Below are positions 43,230 through 50,799 of a stretch of 64,000 nucleotides of DNA, in pieces (within the stretch, counting starts at the first letter, position 1; the number at the start of each line of letters is the position of its first letter). Position numbers and translations under genes: made by a program. The notes under the pieces were generated by a model. It saw only the letters and a list, made by a program, of their open reading frames with translations. It ran no database searches and was not told the DNA's origin. The DNA comes from Paractinoplanes aksuensis (lineage in GTDB: Bacteria > Actinomycetota > Actinomycetes > Mycobacteriales > Micromonosporaceae): assembly GCF_024137025.1 (NCBI RefSeq), contig NZ_JAMYJR010000052.1, positions 1-64,000 of the forward strand, in the 5' to 3' direction.

Positions 43230-43258
43230 AGACTAGTAGTCCTATGACCAGTTGTCAC
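43230..43258 (-). promoter_or_regulatory. Promoter/operator of vapBC (island type)
   Basis: Minus strand: -35 GTGACA (43258-43253), 17-nt spacer, -10 TAGTCT (43235-43230). The spacer is A plus CTGGTC-ATAG-GACTAC (43251-43236), a palindrome with two mismatches to the island consensus CTGGTC-N4-GACCAG. The TGA of the -35 box is the stop codon of the upstream Uma2 gene (43257-43255). A 37-nt leader with an AGGAGG site follows. Confidence 0.72.
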
Positions 43259-43803
43259 GAGTCAATGTCAGGGTACTCGCGTTCGAGTTCGGAGAGGAAG
43301 ACGTTGCGTTCGCGGCCGTAGATGGGCTCGCCGCCGGCCAGCAGAAGGCGGTGCACGAAGACGAAAGCGTCGTCGTCGGCCCGGTCGGGGGTCTGGTCGA
43401 CGATCCAGTACTCGGGGATGCCGTGCTCGGCGTACCAGGCGGCCTTGTCGGTGTACTCGCCGTTGGCCGACTCTTCCGACACCACCTCGACGACCAGGCT
43501 GAACGACGACGCCGGCAGATGGGAGTAGGTGGCCGGACCGGCGGGCAGGCGGGCGGCCACGCCGAGGTCGGGCACCCGGCAGTCGCGGGGACGATCACCG
43601 CGTACGCCGGGATCCTGGAAGACGTTGAGGCCGGCCTTGTGCAGCATGACCAGCACGCGCCCCGCCATCACCTTGTGCCAGAAGCTCGACGGGGCGGCGA
43701 TCACCAGGTTGCCGTCCCGCAACTCGTAGCGGTAATGCCGCGGCAGGGTGGCGAGGTCGTCGAGTTCGAGGTCTTCGACGGGCGGAAGAAAGAAGCCGGT
43801 CAT
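43255..43803 (-). CDS. Uma2 family PD-(D/E)xK nuclease-like protein (copy 1)
   Basis: 182 residues. Uma2 fold, related to restriction-type nucleases. Core positions: Glu27 in RYELRDGNLVIAAP, Asp79 in RVPDLGV, Glu106 in SLVVEVVSEES, Lys120 in YTDKAAWYAEHGIPEYWIVD. Such proteins are common in many copies in actinobacteria and cyanobacteria and their role is not known. It is about half identical to the next gene over its whole length, so the two arose by duplication. Its own promoter lies at 43845-43873; its stop codon forms part of the vapBC -35 box. Confidence 0.88.
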   Translation of the reverse strand: MTGFFLPPVEDLELDDLATLPRHYRYELRDGNLVIAAPSSFWHKVMAGRVLVMLHKAGLNVFQDPGVRGDRPRDCRVPDLGVAARLPAGPATYSHLPASSFSLVVEVVSEESANGEYTDKAAWYAEHGIPEYWIVDQTPDRADDDAFVFVHRLLLAGGEPIYGRERNVFLSELEREYPDIDS

Positions 43804-43844
43804 GGGCGGGTCGCACCTCCACGCCGAGATGGCTCTGTCCCGCC

Positions 43845-43873
43845 ACCTTACTGGTCACACGACCAGTCGTCAG
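43845..43873 (-). promoter_or_regulatory. Promoter/operator of Uma2 copy 1
   Basis: Minus strand: -35 CTGACG (43873-43868), 17-nt spacer, -10 TAAGGT (43850-43845). The spacer is A plus the perfect palindrome CTGGTC-GTGT-GACCAG (43866-43851). The TGA in the -35 box is the stop codon of Uma2 copy 2 (43872-43870). A 41-nt leader with GGAGG follows. Confidence 0.78.
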
Positions 43874-44421
43874 GCCTGGATTTTCGCGCCACGTTCGGCT
43901 CCGAGTTCCGACAGACGAACGGAACGCTCCAGCTCGTAGGCCTGGACGCCATCCACGAGTCTCAGTCGGTGGATGTGAACGACAGCGTCGGTGTGCGGAT
44001 GATCGGGATCGGAGTCGGCGATCCAATATTCGGCGATGCCGCGATCCGCGTACCAACGCAGCTTGTCGATGCGTTCGTCGTGACCGGAGCCGGCCGAGAC
44101 GACCTCGGCAACCAGGGCGAACGCCGAGCCGGGCAAGGTGGTGCAGTCAGCCGGGCCCGACGGAAGGTCAGTAACCACGCCGAGGTCGGGCAGGCGCATG
44201 TCGCGCGGCAAGTCCCCGCGGATTCCCGTGTCCGGAAGAACATGGTGGCCGGCCGAGTGGAGCAGGACCATGAGCTCACGGACCACGATCTTGTGCCAGA
44301 ACGTGGTCGGCGGCATGACCAACAGACTGCCGCCGCGCAGCTCGTAGCGGTAAGGCCCGGGCAGCGCGGCGACATCTTCCACATCGATGTCTTCGATGTG
44401 AGGCAGGCTGAACGTCGTCAC
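43870..44421 (-). CDS. Uma2 family PD-(D/E)xK nuclease-like protein (copy 2)
   Basis: 183 residues from a GTG at 44421. It aligns without gaps to copy 1 through residue 140: Glu27, Asp79 (LPDLGV), Glu106 (LVAEVVSAG) and Lys120 (IDKLRWYADRGIAEYWIAD) fall at the same numbers. The -10 box TAGGGT lies 7 nt before the GTG, so the mRNA is probably leaderless, unlike copy 1. It is the first unit of the island, directly after yebC. Confidence 0.88.
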   Translation of the reverse strand: MTTFSLPHIEDIDVEDVAALPGPYRYELRGGSLLVMPPTTFWHKIVVRELMVLLHSAGHHVLPDTGIRGDLPRDMRLPDLGVVTDLPSGPADCTTLPGSAFALVAEVVSAGSGHDERIDKLRWYADRGIAEYWIADSDPDHPHTDAVVHIHRLRLVDGVQAYELERSVRLSELGAERGAKIQA

Positions 44422-44428
44422 ACCTCAC

Positions 44429-44457
44429 ACCCTACTGGTCGTGCGACCAGGTGTCAC
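44429..44457 (-). promoter_or_regulatory. Promoter/operator of Uma2 copy 2
   Basis: Minus strand: -35 GTGACA (44457-44452), 17-nt spacer, -10 TAGGGT (44434-44429), start codon 7 nt later. The spacer is C plus the perfect palindrome CTGGTC-GCAC-GACCAG (44450-44435). The TGA in the -35 box is the yebC stop codon (44456-44454). Confidence 0.78.
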
Positions 44458-45206
44458 GCGTCAATAGCGGCCAGGATATCGTCGCTGATGTCGGCGTTGG
44501 TGTAGACCTCTTGGACGTCGTCGCAGTCGTCCAGGGCGTCGACCAGCTTCATCACCTTGCGCGCGGCCTCTTCATCCACCTCGACGTTCATCGTCGGCAG
44601 AAGCGACGAGTCGGCCGAGTCGTACTCGATGTTGGCCTCTTGCAGGGCCGTGCGCACAGCGACCAGGTCGGTCGGCTCGCTCACGATCTCGAACGACTCG
44701 CCGAGGTTGTTGATCTCTTCGGCGCCGGCCTCGAGGACGGCCATCATCAGGTCGTCCTCGCTGATGCCCTCGGCCGGGACGATGATGACGCCCTTGCGGT
44801 TGAACAGGTACGAGACCGAGCCGGCGTCGGCGAACGTGCCGCCGTTACGGGTGAGCGCCGTGCGCACCTCGGTCGCCGCGCGGTTGCGGTTGTCGGTGAG
44901 GCACTCGATCAGCAGCGCGACGCCGTTGGGGCCGTACCCCTCGTACATGATCGTCTGCCAGTCGGCGCCGCCGGCCTCGAGGCCGGAGCCGCGCTTGACC
45001 GCATTGTCGATGTTGTTGTTGGGGACCGAGCTCTTCTTCGCCTTCTGGATGGCGTCGAACAGCGTCGGGTTGCCCGCCGGGTCACCACCGCCGGTGCGGG
45101 CCGCGACCTCGATGTTCTTGATCAGCTTGGCGAACATCTTGCCGCGCTTGGCGTCGATGACGGCCTTTTTGTGCTTGGTGGTCGCCCACTTGGAGTGGCC
45201 GGACAT
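44454..45206 (-). CDS. YebC/PmpR family protein
   Basis: 250 residues. Starts MSGHSKWATTKHKKAVIDAKRGKMFAKLIKNIEVAAR, the family hallmark, with NNNIDNAVKRGSG, YEGYGPNGVALLIECLTDNRNRAATEVRTALTRNGG and the acidic C-terminal domain. YebC/TACO1 proteins were long called transcriptional regulators; newer work on relatives supports a role in translating proline stretches. GGAGG lies 8 nt before the ATG. It follows pdxT by 18 bp, as in other actinobacteria. Confidence 0.95.
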   Translation of the reverse strand: MSGHSKWATTKHKKAVIDAKRGKMFAKLIKNIEVAARTGGGDPAGNPTLFDAIQKAKKSSVPNNNIDNAVKRGSGLEAGGADWQTIMYEGYGPNGVALLIECLTDNRNRAATEVRTALTRNGGTFADAGSVSYLFNRKGVIIVPAEGISEDDLMMAVLEAGAEEINNLGESFEIVSEPTDLVAVRTALQEANIEYDSADSSLLPTMNVEVDEEAARKVMKLVDALDDCDDVQEVYTNADISDDILAAIDA

Positions 45207-45224
45207 GCGAAAACCTCCGTGGTC

Positions 45225-45821
45225 TCAGGCGGCCTGGCGGACCATCTCGACGAAGTACCGGTGGACGCGGAGGTCACCGGTGAGTTCCGGGTGGAAAGCC
45301 GTGGCGAGCAGGTTCCCCTGCCGAACGGCCACAATCCTACCGGCGGCCGGCCCGTCGTTGACGCGGCCCAACACGCGGACGTCGTCGCCGACTTTCTCGA
45401 CCCATGGCGCGCGGATGAAAACAGCGTGAAAATCGCCGCCCGCGATGTCGTCGATCGCCACCTCGGCCTCGAACGAGTCGACCTGCCGCCCGAACGCGTT
45501 GCGTCGCACAGTCATGTCGATGCCGTGAAAGCTCTCCTGGTCGGGCCGCCCGTCGAGCACCGCGCCGGCCAGCATGATCATGCCCGCGCACGACCCGTAG
45601 ACCGGCATGCCGGCGGCGATCCGGGCCCGGATCGGCTCGAGCAGCCCGAACGCCACGGCCAGGTTGCTGATCGTGGTCGACTCGCCGCCCGGGACGACCA
45701 GCGCCTCGACGTCGGCCAGCTCCTCCGGCCGGCGGATCGGCCGGGCCAGCACGTCGCTCTCGGCCAGCGCGGCGAGATGCTCGCGCACATCGCCTTGAAG
45801 GGCCAGGACTCCGATGTTCAC
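45225..45821 (-). CDS. pdxT: Pyridoxal 5'-phosphate synthase glutaminase subunit PdxT
   Basis: 198 residues, class I glutamine amidotransferase that feeds ammonia to PdxS. MNIGVLALQGDVREHLAAL is the usual start; the nucleophile Cys is in YGSCAGMIMLAG, and the His-Glu of the triad is in TAFHPELTGD. VVPGGESTTI is also present. Its partner pdxS lies 2.4 kb away on the other strand at 48195, which is an unusual separation. Confidence 0.96.
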   Translation of the reverse strand: MNIGVLALQGDVREHLAALAESDVLARPIRRPEELADVEALVVPGGESTTISNLAVAFGLLEPIRARIAAGMPVYGSCAGMIMLAGAVLDGRPDQESFHGIDMTVRRNAFGRQVDSFEAEVAIDDIAGGDFHAVFIRAPWVEKVGDDVRVLGRVNDGPAAGRIVAVRQGNLLATAFHPELTGDLRVHRYFVEMVRQAA

Positions 45822-45843
45822 GCATCGAGCTTAGGCTCATCCC

Positions 45844-46260
45844 GTGTTCGCATTGCGCAGGGTGCGCGACCACATCGACCGCAACAGCGCGGCGCCACTC
45901 ACGCTGAGCGATTTGGCCGCGCTGGGCGGCATGTCCAGGTTCCACTTGGTACGAGCGTTTCGCACCGCCTACGGCGAGACCCCCATGCGGTACGCGTCCC
46001 GCAGGCGCATCGCCCGAGCCCAGGACCTGTTGCGGTACGCCAACCTGACCGTCACCGAGGTCTGCATGGCCGTCGGCTTCACGTCGCTCGGCTCGTTCTC
46101 GTCCCGGTTCACCGAGCTGGTCGGCGAGAGCCCCACCGCGTACCAGAAACGCTGGGCCACCTCGGCCCCGCACATCCCCGGCTGCTGGCTGTTCATGCAC
46201 GGAGTAATCGCAATTTCGGAGAAGCCCACCGACGCCGAGCCTCCTACGGTCGACACATGA
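45844..46260 (+). CDS. Short AraC family transcriptional regulator
   Basis: 138 residues from a GTG at 45844. It is essentially the two-helix-turn-helix DNA-binding domain: VRDHIDRNSAAPLTLSDLAALGGMSRFHLVRAFRTAYGETPMRYASRRRIARAQDLLRYANLTVTEVCMAVGFTSLGSFSSRFTELVGESPTAY. No effector domain is present. TAGGCT lies 6 nt before the GTG (leaderless). Its stop overlaps the VOC gene start as ATGA, so the VOC protein is probably its partner or main target. Confidence 0.92.
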   Translation: MFALRRVRDHIDRNSAAPLTLSDLAALGGMSRFHLVRAFRTAYGETPMRYASRRRIARAQDLLRYANLTVTEVCMAVGFTSLGSFSSRFTELVGESPTAYQKRWATSAPHIPGCWLFMHGVIAISEKPTDAEPPTVDT

Positions 46261-46664
46261 TTCTCAACATCTCGCTGATGACGGTGTACTGCCTCGACCA
46301 GGACGCCACCCGCGACTTCTACGTCAAGCACCTCGGCTTCGAGCCCCGCGTCGACGCCCAGATGGGCCCGCTGCGCTGGGTGACGCTCGCCCACCCGAAC
46401 CAGCCCGAACTCGAGCTCACGCTGATGACCCCCGGCCCGCCGCTGTCCCCCGAGGCCGCCACATTCATCCGCGGCCAACTCGAATCCGGCCAGATGGGCG
46501 GCTTCGGCCTGAACGTGGACGACTGCCGCCGCACCTACGCCGAACTGTCGGCCGCCGGCGTCGAATTCCTGCAGGAACCCTCCGACCGCCCCTACGGCGT
46601 CGAAGCCGTCATGCGCGACAACACCGGCAACTGGCTGGTCCTGGTCGAAAAGCGCGACTCCTAG
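46257..46664 (+). CDS. VOC family (glyoxalase/bleomycin-resistance-like) protein
   Basis: 135 residues from the ATG at 46257. Two beta-alpha-beta-beta-beta units: LMTVYCLDQDATRDFYVKHLGFEPRVDAQMGPLRWVTLAHP and FGLNVDDCRRTYAELSAAGVEFLQEPSDRPYGVEAVMRDNTGNWLVLVE. The AraC-VOC pair is common in actinobacteria; the ligand or substrate is unknown. Its stop TAG and the stop of the convergent glycosyltransferase share the palindrome CTAG (46661-46664). Confidence 0.9.
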   Translation: MILNISLMTVYCLDQDATRDFYVKHLGFEPRVDAQMGPLRWVTLAHPNQPELELTLMTPGPPLSPEAATFIRGQLESGQMGGFGLNVDDCRRTYAELSAAGVEFLQEPSDRPYGVEAVMRDNTGNWLVLVEKRDS

Positions 46665-47884
46665 TTCAGGTTGTCGAGCGCGTGCAGCACGCCCGCGGCC
46701 CCGTCCTCGGCGGACAGGATCGCGGCCATTTCGCCTGCCCGTTGCCGATACGACGGGTCCTCGACGGCGGTGCGGATCGCTGCGCCCAGCCGGGTCGCGG
46801 TCAGGCGGCGGAACGGAATTGTGGTCGGGGCTACGCCCAGGCGGACGAGGTGCTGGGCCCAGAAGGGCTGGTCGACCATGAGCGGGACCGGGACTGCGGG
46901 GACGCCCGCGCGCAGGCCGGCGGCGGTGGTTCCGGCTCCGGCGTGGTGCACGACGGCGGCCATGCGGGGGAACAGCCACTCGTGGGGCACCTCCGAGATC
47001 GTCAGCGCGTCGTCACCTGAGGTCTCCAGGCCGGCCCAGCCCGCGCTGACGACCGCTCGCACCCCGGCGGCGCGGGCGGCGTCGCGCACCAGTGCAGACA
47101 GCGCGCGGGCGTCCCGGCTGGGCATGCTGCCGAAGCCGACGTAGACCGGGGGCGGGCCGGCCTCCAGGAAGGCGGCCAGCTCCGCCGGCGGTGTGAAGTC
47201 CGGCGCGGGGGCGGGCCACCAGTAGCCGACCGTGGTGCACGACGACGGCCAGTCCGCGGGCTGGGGCACCACGTGCGGGCTGTAGCCGTAGCAGATGGGC
47301 CACCCGGAGGCGTCCAGGTCGCGCAGCCACTGCCGGTGCCCGATGGGTGGCAGGCCCAGCTCGGCCCGGAGCGCGCGCACGCCCTTCTTGTACGGCTGCT
47401 GGCCCCATTCGAGCACGGCCCGCGCCGCCGCCCGGTTGCCCCAGGCGCCGAGCGAGCGCGTCGTGACGGTGGACGGCGGGAACTCTCGGGTCGGCGTCAT
47501 GGGCTGCAGGTAGACGCCCAGGCTCGGCAGCTTGAGACCTTCGGCGACGTGCCCGCCGATCCAGCCGGCCGGGGTCAGCAGCAGCACGTCGGCCCCCTGC
47601 GCGGCCGCCGCCATGGCCCGGCCCAGCGGCAGCGCCTGCGCCCCCACCGACCGGTTGACCGCGACGATGCCGGTCAGCGACCCACTGCCGGCCTTGGCCA
47701 TCAACTCCTCGCGGGTGTCGAGCGGCAGAGCAGCGAACCCCAGACCGGCTTCAACCACCATCGTCTCGAAATGCGTGTGCGTGGCAATGGCAACCTCGTG
47801 CCCCGCCTGCTGAAGCCGCACCCCCAGCCCCACATAGGGCGCGACATCCCCCCGACTGCCCACGGCCAAAGTCACGATCCGCAT
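46661..47884 (-). CDS. UGT-like glycosyltransferase (family 1)
   Basis: 407 residues from the ATG at 47884. GT-B fold: N-terminal MRIVTLAVGSRGDVAPYVGLGVRLQQAGHEVAIATHTHFETMV, and the C-terminal nucleotide-sugar site PPVYVGFGSMPSR, EVPHEWLFPRMAAVVHHAGAGTTAAGLRAGVPAVPVPLMVDQPFWAQHLVRLGVAP. This is the pattern of sterol, macrolide and rhamnosyl transferases (MGT/UGT type). No biosynthetic cluster surrounds it, so the acceptor may be a lipid or a foreign antibiotic that is inactivated by glycosylation. Confidence 0.92.
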   Translation of the reverse strand: MRIVTLAVGSRGDVAPYVGLGVRLQQAGHEVAIATHTHFETMVVEAGLGFAALPLDTREELMAKAGSGSLTGIVAVNRSVGAQALPLGRAMAAAAQGADVLLLTPAGWIGGHVAEGLKLPSLGVYLQPMTPTREFPPSTVTTRSLGAWGNRAAARAVLEWGQQPYKKGVRALRAELGLPPIGHRQWLRDLDASGWPICYGYSPHVVPQPADWPSSCTTVGYWWPAPAPDFTPPAELAAFLEAGPPPVYVGFGSMPSRDARALSALVRDAARAAGVRAVVSAGWAGLETSGDDALTISEVPHEWLFPRMAAVVHHAGAGTTAAGLRAGVPAVPVPLMVDQPFWAQHLVRLGVAPTTIPFRRLTATRLGAAIRTAVEDPSYRQRAGEMAAILSAEDGAAGVLHALDNLN

Positions 47885-48194
47885 AGCCAGATCCTCACCC
47901 AGCCACCCTGTCGAAACCCTGAGACACGAGGCCGGTTCTGGGCGCGACCACTTACGCAGGTCGCCCGGTCGGGCCGGGCGTCCTGGGCGCGCCCGCGCCC
48001 TGCCCGGCACGGCCGGGCCCTCGGCGGGAGCGGCGGTCTGTACACACCACCCCGCCACGACACCTTGCTTTTGACCTTGAAGGGTGTCTTGTTCCGGGGC
48101 CTCTGGGGTTGGTGGGGCCGGCTGGGGGCGGATCAGGCCACCTTGGGGGCGATTGGCCATCGGCCGGGTGCCGCAGCGTGCCTACCCTGCAGCT
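47885..48194. promoter_or_regulatory. Divergent intergenic region with leaderless pdxS promoter
   Basis: 310 bp between the divergent glycosyltransferase and pdxS. TACCCT (48183-48188) lies 6 nt before the pdxS ATG, which has no ribosome site, so pdxS is probably leaderless. The middle (about 47960-48020) is rich in short GC inverted repeats of no clear meaning. I see no gene in it. Confidence 0.5.
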
Positions 48195-49082
48195 ATGTCT
48201 GAGAACAAGGGCACGGCCCAGGTCAAGCGGGGCATGGCTGAGATGCTCAAGGGTGGCGTGATCATGGATGTGGTCACGCCCGAGCAGGCGAAGATCGCTG
48301 AGGATGCGGGGGCCGTGGCGGTCATGGCGCTCGAGCGGGTGCCGGCTGACATCCGGGCTCAGGGTGGCGTGTCGCGTATGTCGGATCCGGACATGATCGA
48401 CGGGATCATCAATGCCGTCTCCATTCCGGTCATGGCCAAGGCTCGGATCGGGCACTTCGTCGAGGCGCAGGTGTTGCAGTCGCTCGGGGTCGACTACATC
48501 GACGAGTCCGAGGTGCTGACGCCGGCCGACTATGCGCACCACATCGACAAGTGGAATTTCACGGTTCCGTTCGTCTGTGGCGCGACCAATCTGGGTGAGG
48601 CGTTGCGGCGGCTGACCGAGGGCGCGGCCATGATCCGTTCCAAGGGCGAGGCCGGTACGGGTGACGTCTCCAACGCCACCACCCACATGCGCAAGATCCG
48701 GGCGGAGATCCGGCGGCTGCAGACGCTGCCCGAGGATGAGCTGTTCGTCGCGGCCAAGGAGCTCCAGGCCCCGTACGAGCTGGTGAAAGAGGTGGCCGAG
48801 CTGGGCAAGCTGCCGGTCACGCTGTTCACCGCGGGCGGCATCGCGACGCCGGCCGACGCCGCCATGATGATGCAGCTGGGGGCCGAGGGCGTCTTCGTCG
48901 GGTCGGGCATCTTCAAGTCGGGCAATCCGGCTCAGCGGGCGGCGGCGATCGTCAAGGCGACCACCTTCCACGACGACCCGGACGTGATCGCCAAGGTGTC
49001 GCGCGGGCTGGGTGAGGCCATGGTCGGCATCAACGTCGAAGAGGTGCCCGAGCCGCATCGGCTGGCCGAGCGCGGCTGGTAG
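48195..49082 (+). CDS. pdxS: Pyridoxal 5'-phosphate synthase subunit PdxS
   Basis: 295 residues. Makes PLP from ribose 5-phosphate, glyceraldehyde 3-phosphate and ammonia from PdxT. Very conserved: VKRGMAEMLKGGVIMDVVTPEQAKIAEDAGAVAVMALERVPADIRAQGGVSRMSDP, the Schiff-base Lys in VMAKARIGHFVEA, and FTAGGIATPADAAMMMQLGAEGVFVGSGIFKS. Leaderless start. Its partner pdxT lies on the other strand. Confidence 0.98.
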   Translation: MSENKGTAQVKRGMAEMLKGGVIMDVVTPEQAKIAEDAGAVAVMALERVPADIRAQGGVSRMSDPDMIDGIINAVSIPVMAKARIGHFVEAQVLQSLGVDYIDESEVLTPADYAHHIDKWNFTVPFVCGATNLGEALRRLTEGAAMIRSKGEAGTGDVSNATTHMRKIRAEIRRLQTLPEDELFVAAKELQAPYELVKEVAELGKLPVTLFTAGGIATPADAAMMMQLGAEGVFVGSGIFKSGNPAQRAAAIVKATTFHDDPDVIAKVSRGLGEAMVGINVEEVPEPHRLAERGW

Positions 49083-49083
49083 G

Positions 49084-49602
49084 TCAGACCGGCTCCAGCG
49101 GTGTCACGGGCACCGCTGGGGCGGGGATCATCGGCGGCATCGCGGGCTCTTCGATGTCGAAGTACTGGGGCCGCGGATATTGCCGGGCCAGGCGCAACGC
49201 GCGCACGAGCGGGCGGCGGCGGGCGGTGAGCGCGTCGCGCACCAGGTCGGTGTGCACCTGGCGGGCCAGCACGACCCGGCGTGAGGTGGCCACGAGCGTA
49301 CGGGTGGCCGCGTCGGGCCCGGACAGCGCGATCGCCTGCAGCTGGCGGGTCAGGTCGTTCTCGGCCGACTCGCGTTCGTCGGGGTCGGCGTCGAGGGCGA
49401 GCCGCGCCGCCGCGTACAGCTCGATGATGTCGGTCTGCTCGGCCACCACCGCGGCCGCCGCGGCCCGGCGCATCAGGTGGGCGTCGAGGGCGCGTTCGGC
49501 CGACTGGGCCCGCACGTGCACGCGCTCGACCCGGTGGGCCGTCCAGCCCAGGTACGACGCGAGCAGCACGACCGCCGCGACGACACCCAGGACCCACCAC
49601 AT
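49084..49602 (-). CDS. Membrane-anchored hypothetical protein (LemA-like organisation)
   Basis: 172 residues from the ATG at 49602. One N-terminal helix (MWWVLGVVAAVVLLASYLGWTA) and a long charged helical part (RVERVHVRAQSAERALDAHLMRRAAAAAVVAEQTDIIELYAAARLALDA, and LTRQLQAIALSG) end in a Pro-rich tail. The layout resembles LemA-type proteins, but the sequence match is weak. It lies 34 bp downstream of pimA and shares its direction. Confidence 0.65.
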   Translation of the reverse strand: MWWVLGVVAAVVLLASYLGWTAHRVERVHVRAQSAERALDAHLMRRAAAAAVVAEQTDIIELYAAARLALDADPDERESAENDLTRQLQAIALSGPDAATRTLVATSRRVVLARQVHTDLVRDALTARRRPLVRALRLARQYPRPQYFDIEEPAMPPMIPAPAVPVTPLEPV

Positions 49603-49636
49603 GGCCGGAATCGTAGTGCCCCGCCGCCCCGGGGTG

Positions 49637-50791
49637 TTATGACGCCGACCGTGGTTCCGACCACTCCTCGTCCATGACCCGGCCGTCGGTGGCCTCGATC
49701 GCTGTCGCGTAGACCTCGAGGACCCGCTGGGCGACGCTCGGCCAGTCGAAGGCCGTGACCGCCGCCGAGGCCGCGGCCGACAGCTCGTCGCGCCTCGACT
49801 CCGAGGACAAGAGGGCGTCCAGCAGCACACACAAGGCCTGGGAGTCACCGGTCGGGAACAGCGCACCGGCCTGGCCGCCGTCGAGCACCCGCCGGAACGC
49901 GTCGAGGTCACTGGCCGCGATGGCCGTGCCGGCCGCCATGGCCTCGGTGAGGATCATGCCGAAGCTCTCGCCGCCCGTGTTCGGCGCCACATACACGTCA
50001 ACACTACGGAGCATGCGAGCTTTGTCCGCTTCAGACACTAAACCGAGAAATGTCACCCGATCGTGCAGATCGGCGGGAAAATCGCGATAAAGGTCGTCGG
50101 GGCCGCCGGGGCCGGCCACGAGTAACCGCAGGCCGGCGCGTTGGCGCGCCAATGGGACAAAAGCCTCACGTAGGATGTCGAAGCCCTTGCGCGGCTCGGT
50201 GAAGCGCCCCAGGAACCCGATCGTCCCCCCGTCGCCGGGCCACCCGTCCAGCGGCGTGGCCGAAGCGAACTTGGCCACCGCCACCCCGTTGGGGATCTCG
50301 ACCGCTCCCCCACCCAGATGCTCGACCTGCACCTTCCGAGCCAGCTCACTGACCGCTATCCGCGCGGTGATCTTCTCGACCACCAGCTGCAGCATCCCCT
50401 GCGCCGCCGACAGCGCCCGCGACCGCGTCATGGCCGTGTGGAACGTAGCCACCACCGGCCCCCGCGCCGACAGCACGGCCAGCAGCGACAACGACAGCGT
50501 CATCGGCTCGTGCACGTGCAGCACGTCGAACTGCCCGGCCTTGAGCCACCGCCGCACCCGGGCCGTCGACACCGGCCCGAACGCGATCCGCGCCACCGAC
50601 CCGTTGTAGGGCAGCGGCACGGCCCGCCCGGCCGAGACCACGTACGGCGGCAGATCCGCGTCCTCGTCGGCCGGGGCCAGCACGCTGACCTCGTGACCGA
50701 GGCCGATCAGGGCCTCGGACAGGTCCATGATGTGGTTCTGCACGCCACCGGGCACGTCGAACGAGTAGGGCGAGACGATCCCGATCCGCAT
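49637..50791 (-). CDS. pimA: Phosphatidyl-myo-inositol mannosyltransferase PimA
   Basis: 384 residues from the ATG at 50791. GT-B enzyme (GT4) that adds the first mannose from GDP-mannose to phosphatidylinositol on the inner face of the membrane. MRIGIVSPYSFDVPGGVQNHIMDLSEALIGLGHEV is the typical N-terminus; FLGRFTEPRKGFDILREAF and the EX7E-like YVAPNTGGESFGMILTEAMAAGTAIAASDLDAFR form the donor site. The acyltransferase and pgsA precede it in the same operon, confirming the PIM pathway. Confidence 0.96.
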   Translation of the reverse strand: MRIGIVSPYSFDVPGGVQNHIMDLSEALIGLGHEVSVLAPADEDADLPPYVVSAGRAVPLPYNGSVARIAFGPVSTARVRRWLKAGQFDVLHVHEPMTLSLSLLAVLSARGPVVATFHTAMTRSRALSAAQGMLQLVVEKITARIAVSELARKVQVEHLGGGAVEIPNGVAVAKFASATPLDGWPGDGGTIGFLGRFTEPRKGFDILREAFVPLARQRAGLRLLVAGPGGPDDLYRDFPADLHDRVTFLGLVSEADKARMLRSVDVYVAPNTGGESFGMILTEAMAAGTAIAASDLDAFRRVLDGGQAGALFPTGDSQALCVLLDALLSSESRRDELSAAASAAVTAFDWPSVAQRVLEVYATAIEATDGRVMDEEWSEPRSAS

Positions 50792-50799
50792 GGTTATCC

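Noticed and set aside
43236..44450. The CTGGTC-N4-GACCAG palindromes as transcription terminators between the island genes
   Set aside because: Stems are only 6 bp, there is no T tract, and each sits precisely between -35 and -10 boxes at 17-nt spacing, which fits operators.
41937..44460. The accessory island as a prophage or integrative element
   Set aside because: No integrase, attachment repeat, tRNA or phage gene was found; only toxin-antitoxin and Uma2 genes are present.
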